Shown: piece by piece, positions 34,946-46,924 of the stretch
Numbering within the stretch: position 1 is the first letter of the stretch
How the letters are laid out: each line of letters opens with the position of its first letter
Assembly (NCBI GenBank): GCA_964304625.1
Contig: OZ199838.1
Location: 16,244,001-16,308,000, forward strand
Direction: 5' to 3'
Length of the DNA stretch: 64,000 bases
Origin: Kudoa neothunni
Taxonomy: Eukaryota; Cnidaria
Notes under the pieces: generated by a model
What the model was told of the DNA's origin: nothing
Databases searched by the model: none
The model's input: the letters and a program-made list of their open reading frames with translations, nothing else
Program-made: the position numbers and the translations under genes

Positions 34946-37491
34946 ATGTTGATTTTTTTGGTGTTTTCATTATTGATTTTCTCAGTACATATTATTCTAT
35001 CATTCGAATTTAATGGTAAAACGGTAAGGTTACTGTTTTTAAATTAGTATACAAATTAATTTTATTAAAGGAGTTAATGTTTTATGTTGGAATGAACAGA
35101 ATGCAAATATATCACTATACATGTAATTCAGACTCTTCAAAATTTTATGGGGTGGATTGTAGGGAACAAAATAAGGGTTGGTGCCATGGTATCTCCTCAA
35201 TAAATCTCAGCTTGTTTTTATAACCATTATAGTATGGAATGGAGGTCTATTACCAAGAATTGTTCTTGAAAACTACTGTATAAATAATTTTGTCGAAACA
35301 AATGGTTTATCTAGCGCGAACGTTACTTTTTTTGTATCGGCAAACAATTTAGAATTCAGGCAATAGTCTGTTGAAAATCTGTTAGATTTTATTTAATATA
35401 TCTAGGATGCAGGCAATATTGTATGACGTTTCCTCAATGAATCAAATGATGGATCGACATATAACTATCGATGGCAATATTTATTTTATACATTATTCCA
35501 AATTAACGTCCTCAGATATAATATTTAATTTCAACGTGGAAACAAATGAGGGGTCAATTCCGAATAGAAGAGTAAAAAAATCAATATATATATATATATA
35601 TATAAGAGAACAATATTAATAATCAATCTAATTTTAGCATTTAAACATTAAAAAATTATTTATATTAATTCTGCTACATTAATATATTGGAATTTAGATA
35701 AATGAAGGAAATGGAGTTATATATTTGAGTGAGGAGTTGTTTTCGTTGGGTTATGTGACAGAAAAAGATCCTCAAAATGAAAATATCGTCACTTATCGAG
35801 TTGGACAAAACGAATATCCATTTTTTTCGATATATATAACCGAGATCGGATTCATACACATAATACCTACCATAATATTTAAATATATACTAGTAATTTT
35901 AAAATAATATTGATGTTTAAATTAATGTTATGAGTGTCCATTAGCTCGAAAAATATATTGATAGGAATGGTGAAATTATTATTGAATTTCCCTGTACAAT
36001 AATAAATTCAAAAGTTCCAATAAATAGCAATAAATTCGAAGGTTGGTTGTCGCAACTTGAAATTGATAAGGAGAAATTTTTGAAACCAATCACATTTATT
36101 GCAAAATATAACTTTCACGAGTGTGTCGACACAATAAAAAATGCTCTACTTGTTCCGAACTCGGACCACCCATGGAATAGTAAAACATTACAGTTGATTA
36201 ATGCTAAATTTCCAACAAAATCTGGGAGTAAATACTTTGACGTATGTCGTTAGTTTAACTTGTCTAATGATGAGGTGGTCAATAATTACTTGCTTATTTA
36301 TATTATAATATTACAGGTGTATGGTTTTTACGCCAAGTCAACAACCCAAAGCAATCATCAACTTCTGCAAGATTTACAACCATTAGTAAACCAATCCAAT
36401 TTATATACAACAAGTGGTGAGGATGCTTTAACTTTGACACCCGCCGAGTCTATACCTTACGTGTACCATGTTGTTACGAGGATGTATTATTACACTCTTA
36501 TTTCACATTTTACCAACACGACACTTCCTGAAAGCTACATCTATAAGTTTGACGTATAACGACTTATCATTATATTAATAATATAAATATATATTTTAAA
36601 TGTAGTCCAATAGAATCGGATGGCAAAAACAACTTATTAATAATCAAACTATGACAAGATACCTAAATGGTAAATATCGTGAAAATCTAAACACCTTTTT
36701 GAACCTTTTTAGATGTTAGTGAAACTGAGTCTCAAGATAATTTAGAAGACAACAACGAAGACCTGCCACCCAGCGAAAAATCCACTAAAAATTCTGATAC
36801 TGATTCTTCTAACAAAAATGAGGAGGACATTAAGGTCCCAAAAGCTGATGGTGATATTGATGATTCTTCAGGAAAAAGTAGGGTAGTCACAGAACCTACT
36901 CAAAATGATGATGACGATGATCTTGATGATTCTCCAGGAAAAAGTAGTGTAGTCACAGAACCTACTCAAAATGATGATGACGAAGATCCTGATGATTCTC
37001 CAGGACAAAGTAGGGTAGTCACAGAACCTACTCAAAATGATGATGACGAAGATCTTGATGATTCTCCAGGACAAAGTAGCGTAGTCACAGAACCTACTCA
37101 AAATGATGATGACGAAGATCTTGATGATTCTCCAGGAAAAAGTAGCGTAGTCACAGAACCTCAGCGAAATAATGACGATCCGGATGTTTCCACTGAAAAA
37201 AGTAAAATTATTATCGAATCTACAAAAAATGATGTTGAACCTAAAGAATCTCGACAGAATGGCGATAAAAGTTCCGAAGAGCACGAAAATGACACCACTA
37301 ATGTAGTAGACATTTCTAATAATAGTGATTCTGATAGGAATTCAGGTCCTCCTATTAAAGTAAGGGGACCAAAATCTTCTTTAATGGCCAAGATAATTAT
37401 TCCAACATTACTAGTTATAATTCTCATATCTATTGGGCTTTTTATATTTATGTTACGAACAAAATCGAAGAAAAAAATATTGGATTTATAA
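34946..37491 (+). CDS. G5: six-cysteine type I membrane protein with five 22-residue stalk repeats
   Basis: Exons: 34946-35023, 35071-35188, 35233-35359, 35406-35571, 35698-35892, 35945-36241, 36317-36553, 36606-36669, 36713-37491; 686 residues, frame open throughout. All introns are GT-AG except the third (35360-35405), which begins GC. No microexon was found in the 126-nt intron where G1-G4 have one. Signal peptide MLIFLVFSLLIFS. Cysteines: YTC, VDC, WC in exon 2; NYC in exon 3; FPC and HEC in exon 7. Shared motifs include YPFFS, LGYVTEKDPQN, KYNF, HPWNSKT, KYFD and RMYYYTLISHF. The last exon encodes an acidic stalk, then a hydrophobic helix preceded by SSLMAKIIIP and a basic tail (RTKSKKK). 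Paralog of G6; unknown function. Confidence 0.8.
36859..37188 (+). repeat. 5 x 66-bp coding tandem repeat in G5
   Basis: Units encode DDSPGKSSVVTEPTQN followed by DDDEDL with small substitutions (K/Q, S/R, first unit DDSSG). The fifth unit degenerates after TEP. G6 has only two such units, so unit number changed after the duplication. Confidence 0.9.
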
Positions 37492-37599
37492 TTTTATCCA
37501 AAACCTTCTCATCATATATAAACTATTACATAATTATGAATTAAAATTTTATTTTTCAGTTTTTGAATTATAAAACCTTTTTCACATATCTACGATCTA

Positions 37600-38513
37600 T
37601 CTACTATCTACTGTATATATAAAGATGAAATGTACGTGTGTGTGTGTGTCAATTTTTTCCTTATAGAGAGACATATATAAAATTTTTAAAAAATTATAAT
37701 GTTTCCAAAAATCGTAAAGTTATTTTTAAAGTGACAAGTATTCCCAAGAATGTTTAGAAATGGTGATTTTGTCAATTCTACGTTAATTTATCTGATTACT
37801 TGAGTTTAACACCTGCTTATGACCCGCTGATTATTGGTTGAAGTTTATTTTCCCCATTATATGCTATTTCAAATGATGATTAACTTCTGATATCTGACTT
37901 TGTATATAAATTTAGTGTGTAAATTTAGGTATTCATGCAGATATACTCCTTATTTGAAGAGTTTTACGTATTTGAATTGATAAATATACTTTTAAGTTTC
38001 TATTACTGGTTTTCAATACAACAAAAGTCTACATTTATTTCATTAATAGCGAATTAGTTGTGTATGCGATTATCAGACAGATTGAAGCTTTATAGTACAA
38101 GCACGATGTCCGTGGATTTCATTGAAATCGTCCGCTATATCGGACTTTCAGTGATTAAATTCAATGCAGATGGTTATAATTTTACTTCACCCCATTATTT
38201 GAATTATTTATGTTGATATTAACGAGATTTGTGGTTGTTTCTGGGAAAAAGTGCATTAAAATTTATGTCGGGCCAAAGGATATTAATTGGAGAAATAAAA
38301 ATTAATTTAATTATGTTTTCTTCTATCTCTATTACTTTTCCTATTTTTTATACCTTAAAAAGTTAGTGGCGTACGGAGTTCCTGAGCCGGGCCAGAATTC
38401 GACTTTGTAAAATCCAACGATCAAAGAACGTTTTAAATAGCATTTTAAGGGAATTTATATAATTCAGAGATGCAAATTAAATATGACACTGACGTTAAAT
38501 CATTCATGCTTAA
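37600..38513 (+). mobile_element. Helitron copy, 3' end missing
   Basis: 5' end TCTACTATCTACTG with GTGTGTGTGTGT tract and TTTTTTCCTTATAGAGAG, identical to the copy at 49701. Sequence after about 38395 follows the 29150-29260 copy instead, and the element stops at about 38513 where hAT coding sequence begins. No terminal hairpin or CTRR end is present. Confidence 0.55.
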
Positions 38514-40737
38514 TGTTGCCAATGAACTTATTGACGATTTACGGACAAATAAAAAATAATCCAAGGAATAAAAGGTATGCCTCTGTCGGCTAGAACTGTT
38601 CATGACCGTACCATCATTATATCAAATCAAATTCAGGCGACATAAACAGACATAAATGCGGCGCCGTTTTTCTCTCAAGCTTTGGATGAGTCAACAGACG
38701 TGAGTAATATGCCACAGTTTAGCGTGATTGCAAGGTATATTCTCGGTGACACATTGCAATATGAGAGCCTTGTTGTTTTGTCCATGAAAGGAAATACAAG
38801 AGGGGAGGACTTATTAAAGTAGTTTACCGATTTCACCAAAGAAAAAAATTTACCAACGGATAAACTTATTTTAATGTGTGCTTATAGTGCGCCGTGTACG
38901 GTTGGTAAAAACAGAGGATTCGTAGCGCTTCTTTGTGAGCATGAAAAGAGAAACATTTTAAGAATAAAATGTATCATACATATGTAGGCGTTTGTGCTTC
39001 ATGATGTTTAGCGAACAGTTAGGTGAGATAATGTCGCTGGTCATCCTGGTGATCAACTTTATTGTTTCCCGAGAATTAAATGATTGCCAATTTAAGAATC
39101 TGCTGACAGAAATTTTCGTAAAGCAATGTGCGTTGGCTGACAAGGGGAAGGTGCTTAGTCGTTTCGCGGCTTGTCTGAGCCATATTGTGACTTTTCTTAA
39201 AATGAAAAATGTCGAGTATCCGGAGTTAGTTGACACTTAATGGCTCCTGATGTTTGACTATCTAGTAGAAATGACTGAACATCAAAACCAGCTTGACGTA
39301 AAAATGCAAGGCGTTGAAAATATAATCCTATCCCTGCAACAAGCTGTGTTTGCATTCGAAAAAAAACTAGAATTCACCATCGCTGGCAGTAAAACAGGTC
39401 GTTTTTTACACTTTGAAAGACTGGGAGAGTTCATATATGCATGCTCAAGAATTGGCTCAACTCAGCATTTTGATCTTCAGCAGCTAGTAAGCTTTACATC
39501 TAATCTTCTTCAATCATTCAAAGAGTAATTTGGAGAATTTAGTGAGCACTGACGGCTTTTTAAGTATATAAACCATCCACATGAGTGCGAAGTAGATGGT
39601 GTTGATTTGAGTTATATCCCTGTTGTCTCCATCAGAGATTTTGAATTCCAAGTTATTGGCCTGAAGGCCCCACACATGTGGGTAAATAAGTTCAACTTAA
39701 TGCATGACGATTTGGATTTTTTTGTTTACAAGGTCAAACCTTTGGCGCAACCTCTTCGTTTGTGAACTTCAGGGTGGTTAGGCCTTCTCCATTTACGCTT
39801 TAGACATCGCAGCGTCATATTAAGGCGACTTACGTGTATGTTGTAGGGTGGGATTTTAAACCACTAAACATCCTCGTTTCGGGGCAACCACCATCCAAAC
39901 CATACGCTGAACTAATCTAGAATTAGTCAAGGAATGTCGTCTGAATGTGGATGTTACCTCTAAGGAAACCAACTACTAGGTTGTATTTCGTCCCTGTACC
40001 CCGACGTTTATAAGCGCCCTAGATCTACCCTTCTATCAGGGTCCCCTCCCAACTGCAAGCAAGACCATGATAAATCGTGGACTTTTACGATTACTATGGC
40101 CTTCCTACTTAATTTCGGATTAGGAGTACATACATGAACGCCCGCATTAAACTTGGAACTCGCAGCCTCATTGTATGCGATCTCGACATAACACCACTAT
40201 GCCATGTTGTCCAGGCGACATTTGGAAAGAATTGAATGGTGGCGAGCAGAGTTGGCGAGTCAACACAAGTGGGCAGAAATTAGGAGGCTTCAATCCGCTT
40301 TCTGCACATATTACACACTGCAGTGTATGAGTATTGCTGGACTAACAATGTTTGGCTCTTCATATTCATGTAAGCAGCCCTCCTTCACATCTAAACAGCA
40401 TAAAGACCTACCTACGATAACGTTTAAAGACTAAAGTCTCAACGCCTTCATGAAGATCAACCTAACCAATAACTATTCTGACTACAAACCATCTCGAAAA
40501 TGATGCAAAAACAAATATCACATTAATTACTACAAATATTTTGTTTTATTAGAACATAAAAAATATTATTTAGTAAATATAATTTGGAGATTTTTGTGCT
40601 TTTAAGGGTTGTAATCGTATAACACTTATATGCATTAGTGTTTTTTGCTTCAAGCATAGCATGTGGCTTTCATGGAGCTGAATTTAAAAATATATTACAT
40701 TTGCGGATCTTTGGGCCGAAAAAGTTCACGACCCCTG
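38514..40737 (+). mobile_element. hAT element (GTF2I-repeat/ZBED-like transposase), decayed, split by a SINE
   Basis: Plus-strand fragments in the right order match the GTF2IRD2-type hAT transposase: ANELIDD (about 38520), FSQALDESTDVSNM (about 38672), FSVIARYILGD, NTRGEDLL, VGKNRGFVALL, EQLGEIMSL to LSRFAACLSH (38992-39236), VEMTEHQNQLDVKMQG and LQQAVFAFEKKLE (39262-39376), HPHECEVDGVDLS (about 39578), then after the SINE RAELASQHKW and MSIAGLTMFGSSYSC (40240-40370, the dimerisation region). Several stops and frame changes, plus deletions, make it dead. The 3' end reads CACGACCCCTG (about 40728-40737), a hAT-like terminus; the 5' end is missing. It is clearly less AT-rich than the flanks. 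Confidence 0.8.
39717..40213 (-). mobile_element. tRNA-derived SINE inserted in the hAT element
   Basis: On the minus strand the head contains TGGCATAGTGG (A-box, about 40205-40195) and GAGTTCCAAGT (B-box-like, about 40155), spaced as in a tRNA promoter. A body of roughly 400 bp follows, ending in a short poly-A (seen as TTTTTTT near 39717 on the plus strand). It interrupts the hAT frame between DDLDF and ERIEWWRAELA. Similar GAC-ATTTGGA strings on both sides look like a worn target duplication. Base composition is close to balanced, unlike the host DNA. No second copy in the window; the SINE family is not recognised. Confidence 0.55.
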
Positions 40738-40909
40738 CTCCAATGAATTTTGGTAATTATTCACCTTAACGAGGAGTTAATGGCTTTATAAGTGATTTGT
40801 TTGTTCTTCGTAAAATACGAGTTTTTTTAATTCTCTAAAATGTTAGTAATATACGATTTTGAAATACTATGACTAAAAATATAAAATCTGGAAAATTATA
40901 TCAAGTTTA

Positions 40910-41882
40910 CACTCCAATGAATTGTTGGGGTTAAAAATTACTCCAGATTATTTTTCCAACGACTGTTAGATAAAATAATCATTATTTTATCATTTAAATG
41001 TTAGGTTTATTTGGCGGCTCAATCTGAAGTTATATGGTTATTACCTATGGTAATGATCCCGTGACTTCCTTATTTATTTCCACCATTACGATAATTGAGA
41101 TAGATCTCACCAGTAATAATTAAATTGGTGAAAAAAATTCTTTTAAAGTATTTATGAATACTTTAGAACTGATATATCGTAAGGATCTGACGAGATTGAA
41201 AGTTTTGAGAATTTGGGTCAATTCATAATCCCACAATCAATAATGTTGGCCTATTGTGGTGTTTTTTCCGTTTAATAGATTTATTCTTTATAATTGCTTG
41301 TAACATTTACAAAAAAAATCTTTTGAATTGATATGGTTATGAAAAATTCTGTTAAAATATGGCAAATTTACTATATCTTTCCATTAATTGAAAGAAACAT
41401 CCTTGAAGTCCAAAATCCTAAGAGTTCGACTTTATCTATTCTGCTATAACTCAGCATATCATATAAATGAACATTATTTTTAAGATTTGAATATTTTTAT
41501 GGAAAATTGATAAGAAATCCGCTATTGCTTGTTTTAGATGTACGAAACTGTCGAAAAATACATTCTGAGTGTTTGCGAATCTTATTCTAATTCAATATTC
41601 TATTTTGTAGCGCAAATAATAATTAAAATATTTATTGTATGATATAAATTTGAAATTTACTCAAACCTTAAGCTTTAATTAATAATTTTCAGTGCGGATT
41701 TTAACGAATATAGTTATCGTAGGATTATGAGGATTACTGGTCGGATGTTAGTTGTTTTACAGCTGAATCTAGCTATGGAATTATGTTTGTTTTTATCTTC
41801 TGAAATCAAATATTTTTTATGGTTTGAATGGAGAAATAAAATATTGGGGTTATTTTTTACCCCATAATTCATCGAAATGCAG
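40910..41882. mobile_element. piggyBac-like or MITE element with CACTCCAATGAATT-type ends
   Basis: Left end CACTCCAATGAATTGTTGGGG then TTAAAAATTACTCC; right end (about 41846-41882) is its inverse, with GGGGTTATTTTTTACCCC and AATTCATCGAAATG. The interior has no transposase. Ends resemble the second terminus-like block inside 4041-5010. Duplication A (from 32188) holds only the right two thirds of this element, to about 32775. Confidence 0.5.
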
Positions 41883-42229
41883 TCGATTTTTAGTACATTG
41901 TATATTAGAGGGTTCATTTTCGAATAATTTCTTTAAGCGATAATCGTTCATTCTATAGACAGATCACAAATTGAACTCATATTTAGATTCACTTTATAAA
42001 ATTGAAATGTATTAACTTTTTGAACCCCATTGTTGCCGGATGGCATTATTGTAATTTTGTGAGTGTTTTAACTATTTAATTACATTTTTTAATTCCACCT
42101 TTATTATAATAATATATTTAATGTTCATATAATTTTAAAAAAATGAATAATGGAATTTTTTCCTTTGTATCAAGAGCAATACAGATGAATATCTAATTCC
42201 ACGACAAATACAAAAAAAGGTTAAAAGTA

Positions 42230-45200
42230 TGGCAGTGTCTATTTTACCGGAGCCGGCAAATTAGCCCATGCGCGTAGGACTAGCTATTTTGCCGGACGCG
42301 CTTTTTCTCTTAAAATAATAATTCAATCGCTACAATTTTTTCCTAAAAATATCTTTTATAAATGCGGAATATAAATTTAGTTTCATTAATGCAGTGACGA
42401 ATTTTAACATAGCTAATTTTTATCCATAATATCCAAATGAAAATACAGTAAAGTAAAACTATTTGGCCAATTCGTATTTAAAATTTTTATAATTAGGTAA
42501 ATGTTTTTATCAGATGATTGATACACCACTAAAATTTAATAAAATGTTGAGTATTCTACTTTAAATAATAAATGTTTGAAATTAGCTTGTATTGCAACGC
42601 CAAATAATTGTGACTGTTTAACTTCCACATAAAATTATATTTGAATATAATATATCGATATTGGTGTTGTTATTATTACTACTATCATCATTACCATAAT
42701 CATAATTTTCTTTTTTTTCTTAAACCAATAACTGTTTGAAATACACCTTTTGGTCTACCTCTCAATTTCACTACTGTTGGCAGCTTAATTCCTATAATTT
42801 TATGAATTTAGCAAAATGGACAAAAGATACACACCCTTCAAAGATGGATTTTTAGTTGTGGTATCATCTACAATATTCGGGATCTCCATATCAATTATTG
42901 ATGATGGAACATTATCATTAACTGCTTCTAGTACATCCTCATTCTCTAATCGTGATTCCTCAGTAACTAAACACGAAATAAAAATTCTACTAAAGACAAT
43001 ATCATTAATTACATGTTGGGATTGAAATCTCTTGATTGTTTATGATGACAGATTCAGACATTAAATTGAACTAAATTAAGTTGATATATGAATAGTGGAA
43101 AAAATAGTCACCTTATCCAGAGAATCCCCATTGGAAATAAGAGAGATTAATTCACCTAAAATCTTTTTTAATGAATCATATTGACTTTTTGTTTTTTCTG
43201 ACCCTAGCAAAGCTATTTTCTTAAAAAGAATTTCTAGCTCCCTGTATCGCTTAAAAGCTGAATTCGGAACATAGCACTGACTCGAAATTTCTGTAATACT
43301 TGGTTGCACACAACACGAAGGATTTTGAAGATATAAATTTTTTGTCATTTGAATAAATGACAGGTAATATTCTTTTTGCTATCTCTTATTACAAATTTTC
43401 TCTTCATATAAATTCACATTCATTATTTTTCTAGCGTAAATAATATGCCTACATGGTATCTCCATACTTACGTAGAAACAACATGTACAACTATTGGGAT
43501 CAGGATTGGCATAGGATTCGATATGATTATTTATTTCATCCTGCATAATATTATACGCATATGAAGTCAACAATGTTTTATATTGTTCGTTAATGTCTGA
43601 ATTTAATTTCTCAACAGTTTGGGTTGTCCACTCTCTAACTGCTTTACTCTCACGCTCAGTCCTCATACTTGATAAATAAATAAATAAATAAGCAGTTCGC
43701 TGAAAAAGACTTCAATTGTTGATAATTTTTTTAATTTTGGAATTTATGCATTCTAATCGATTATTTGTTCTATTTAAAAAAGTACCCTTTAGGTTCATGT
43801 ATGCAGGGCACCATTCATGTTTGATTGGATCCCAAGATTTATTATAATAAGTAATGATTTTTGTTACATGTAATATTTAACAATTCATGGTAAATTTCAT
43901 AAATTTTTGGATCATTGGTATAGCAAAGCTTTTGAATCAACTCTAAGGCAGTTTTCCTTTCGGCTTTGTTTATTCCCATTCTTAATGTAGAGATTTCTCT
44001 CCCAAGTGTTCTTAAGACATGGTACATGCATAAGTTTGTACTTACGTTAGGAAATATAGATCTTATAGAGTTTCTTTCAATCATGTCTTTATCCGTAATG
44101 AAACAAACTGTTTTGGTTGACATTTCCTCATTATGTTTAAGTAGAGATTGACATAACCAGGTAACAGTCACGGTACTCTCCTCAGATAAAAGAGCAATAG
44201 CTCCTGTTTGACTTTGTCCGAAGTCAAATAAATAAACAGGCGCATATACAATGACATACGATTATTGATTAATTTATAAGTGGCATCCATAAATACTAGT
44301 TCGGGAAATTTTATAATAGCGTTTTTCATGTAAAGGTCTTGGAAAAATATTCCAGTCATTCCATTTGAATTATTGTGCAATATTTCGATAGTTGCAATTG
44401 GGTGAGAATTTTTTATTGAATTAAACAACTCCGAAATATCTGACGAAACATTTTTTTTAGTGTTTGGATATAATTATGGATTTGCTTCAACGAAACCTTT
44501 TTTTGTGATTGGTTCATGATTTCTACTCGTACTCTTTTTAAATTTCCATCATAAAAATTTATCAATTTTTATAAGATTCTTGCTTTCTTCATCTAATTTT
44601 GTATTCATTGGTAAAAAATCCCTAAAATGCTCATTTCTGTTGCAGCTGTGAGTAAGATCCAATTTTCTTATAACTAACATATTCATGTTTTTAGGAACTC
44701 GCAGAGTAATGAAGAAATTGCAACCACTTTTATCGCTGTTGATTTTTCTCTTCCCAGCACTTTTAGATTGTATCTGAATTCAAATTAATTACATCAATTT
44801 TTATATAGATAATTACATTTTTACCACCATGAACACAACAAAAAGTGGCTTCATAATAAACAAGATCAGAGTTCATGTCTCTATCAAATTTTTTTAGGGC
44901 AGTTGAGATTTTTCTAGAGTCTCGGATCCAGTAACAAAAGTTGTTCCGCTTTGAGTACTTATCCATGAATTCTTTAGCCTTTTAAAAGTTTGTAAATGCA
45001 TTTCCGACCATAGGTTCAGATGTAATATCCTGAATTAGTAGTGTTTGATCAGACTCTCCTTCCATAGTGATTCTACTCGCGACTATCAAAATTACAACCG
45101 CACGCTAGAGGGTATTTTACCCGTTTATGCTGTTATAACACATAAAATTAGATTAATTATATAAATAATACAGATTTATAAAAATTAAATGTCATTTATA

Positions 45201-45380
45201 ATGAAACTTATGAATGAGTTTCAAATATCCTCAATGTATTTTGATACCTAATTATTAATTAAAATATAAATGAAACTAAATTTATATTCTGCATTTATAA
45301 AAGATATTTTTAGGAAAAAATTGTAGCGATTGAATTATTATTTTAAGAGAAAAAGCGCGTCCGCCAAAATAGACACAGCC
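42230..45380 (-). mobile_element. MULE (Mutator-like) transposon with 9-bp target duplication
   Basis: Flanked by TAAAAGTAT at 42221-42229 and 45381-45389; copy A of the duplication shows the single uninterrupted site (33113-33121). Terminal inverted repeats: GGCAGTGTCTATTTT at left, GGCTGTGTCTATTTT at right, continuing for about 112 bp on the right (45269-45380) and 158 bp on the left (42230-42387). The left arm carries an extra 46-bp or so between two CTATTTT-CCGG strings. One minus-strand transposase region fills the interior. A 9-bp duplication and long terminal repeats are typical of MULEs. Confidence 0.9.
42710..45065 (-). pseudogene. MULE transposase with SWIM zinc finger, interrupted
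   Basis: Reading leftward from a Met at about 45065 (MEGESDQ): an N-terminal DNA-binding region with FCYWIRDSRK and EATFCCVHGG (about 44950-44830); NSNGMTGIFF and FPELVFMDATYKL (about 44370-44270), where MDATYKL includes the first catalytic Asp; CFITDKDMIERNSI and TNLCMYHVLRTLGREI (about 44100-43990), with the second catalytic Asp and the CxxH motif; a SWIM finger SCTCCF then PCRHIIYAR (about 43490-43430); and a C-terminal AT-hook-like KLRGRPKGVFQTVIGL (about 42770-42720). This order is that of ZSWIM3-like MULE transposases. Stops or frame changes occur near 45000, 44470, 44170 and between 43840 and 43667, so it is probably inactive, although its ends look young. Confidence 0.8.
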
Positions 45381-45389
45381 TAAAAGTAT

Positions 45390-46920
45390 CAAACAAGTGA
45401 ACTTAGAATTTTGAGGTACCAGTATAATTGAAAAATATGAACATATACTATTAAATAGGTTTGTTCTAAAAATGAGTTTAAGAAGAAAATATGTTTTGAC
45501 ATATATTCTGTAGGGACGGATTAATCCATGTTGCCATTTGGTAACATTGGGCCAGGGGGTATAGCGAGCGTTGTCACATGACAACGTTTAGCCCTCGTTA
45601 TAAGTGTGTTTTTATTTTTTAGAATAGGTTCTGACTAGATTGGAGAAAGATATAAAAAGAACAGAATTTTAATAAATCATCTTATTACAAGGTGAGGACA
45701 AATCAAGCTTTGGATTCCATATCGTATAGTAAATATGATGATATTGTCTCCGAATTCAGTTCTAATGATGAGATGGAAGATAACTATCGTCAAAAGTAAA
45801 AAATGAACGCAAAAAATTAAATAAACAACTGATATTTTTGAACATGTTGAAGATATTACACTTGAATGTTCCGTCTATTTCAACCGATTCTCCAATGATA
45901 CATTATTTTAACATCTTTGCATTAAGTGTAATGTTCATTTTACCTCAATAAAACAGGAATTGCTTTTTGATCTATCGAAATTATAATAAATAATTGAATA
46001 TTACGTTTCTGACGATGGAAGAGTAATTTCTTGGTTAAAAACAAAGTAACATAAAAACAAGCAAATGCACACTCCCGCTTATTGATATAAACGGTGCCCC
46101 AATGTTGCCATTTGGCATCATTTAAGTATCTTTTTATTATTTAAAATAACTGCTCCAATTTTTGTATATTCTATAGAATATTATTTTAAATTAATCTTAA
46201 TGAGAAAATAAGTTTTTTCAGTCACCGAATTAAATCCGAGGTTCAAGGATTAACAAAAAAGACAGCAGCTGGTTATATTAACGGATCATTGGTAAGCATT
46301 AAATCGAGTAATTCTATATGCTCTGAAAAGATATGACAAATGTAAAATTAAGTTTGGTTTTTATACATATTCTTTTAAGTTGTTAGGAGGATCATCTTAA
46401 ATTTTTGAGCTAAAAACATCACGTACAATTAAATTATATTACTGATTAAAATTTAATTGTATTTGAATTAAATTTAATTAATATTAATTATCAAATTCTA
46501 ATATTATTTGAATAATTAATTCAGTTAAAGTGATTATATCTTTATTTTATATTATTCGAAAATTTTTATTGAGATTGTCGTATTATTGTCTTGGTGTCAA
46601 GTTCCTCAGTAACAACTACCCTGACAGGGGGTTAATTCAGAACAAAATTTAAAGTAAATTTAATAATTTATAATCTTTTCCAAATGATTTTTAAATAAAA
46701 TAAATTCTTAATCCTTTATACTTTTATATTTAATGATTAAATAGAATTATTAGATTACGACAATAAATAGATTATAATGATTAACAATAATTAAATTATA
46801 TTTTTTATATGATTAAATATGAAATGATCTAAATACAAGTTGTCATTTGTAAAATAAATTCGGTTTCAATCTTAAAGAAGACCATAGTTAAGATTGTTAC
46901 AATTAATATTCATAACACTA
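45390..46920. other. gene-free part of duplication B
   Basis: Counterpart of 33122-34654 with the same palindromic motifs and no gene. Confidence 0.45.
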
Positions 46921-46924
46921 TGAG

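Larger units (their letters stand above)
32188..38395 (+). repeat. segmental duplication, copy A (contains G5)
   Basis: Sequence from 32188 is nearly identical to that from 41295 onward, through the region upstream of G5/G6, the genes themselves and the first part of a Helitron. The left break falls inside a repeat whose full length is visible only in copy B. Copy A lacks the MULE element and keeps the uninterrupted target TAAAAGTAT (33113-33121). Near-identity ends around 38395, where the two Helitron copies diverge. Confidence 0.9.

Noticed and set aside
36868-37427. Minus-strand frames over the G5 stalk
   Set aside because: They mirror the 66-bp repeat of G5 and have no paralog or splice context.
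42816-43025. Plus-strand 69-codon frame
   Set aside because: The minus strand here reads as the acidic C-terminal part of the MULE transposase leading to its RGRPKG motif, so the plus frame is a shadow.
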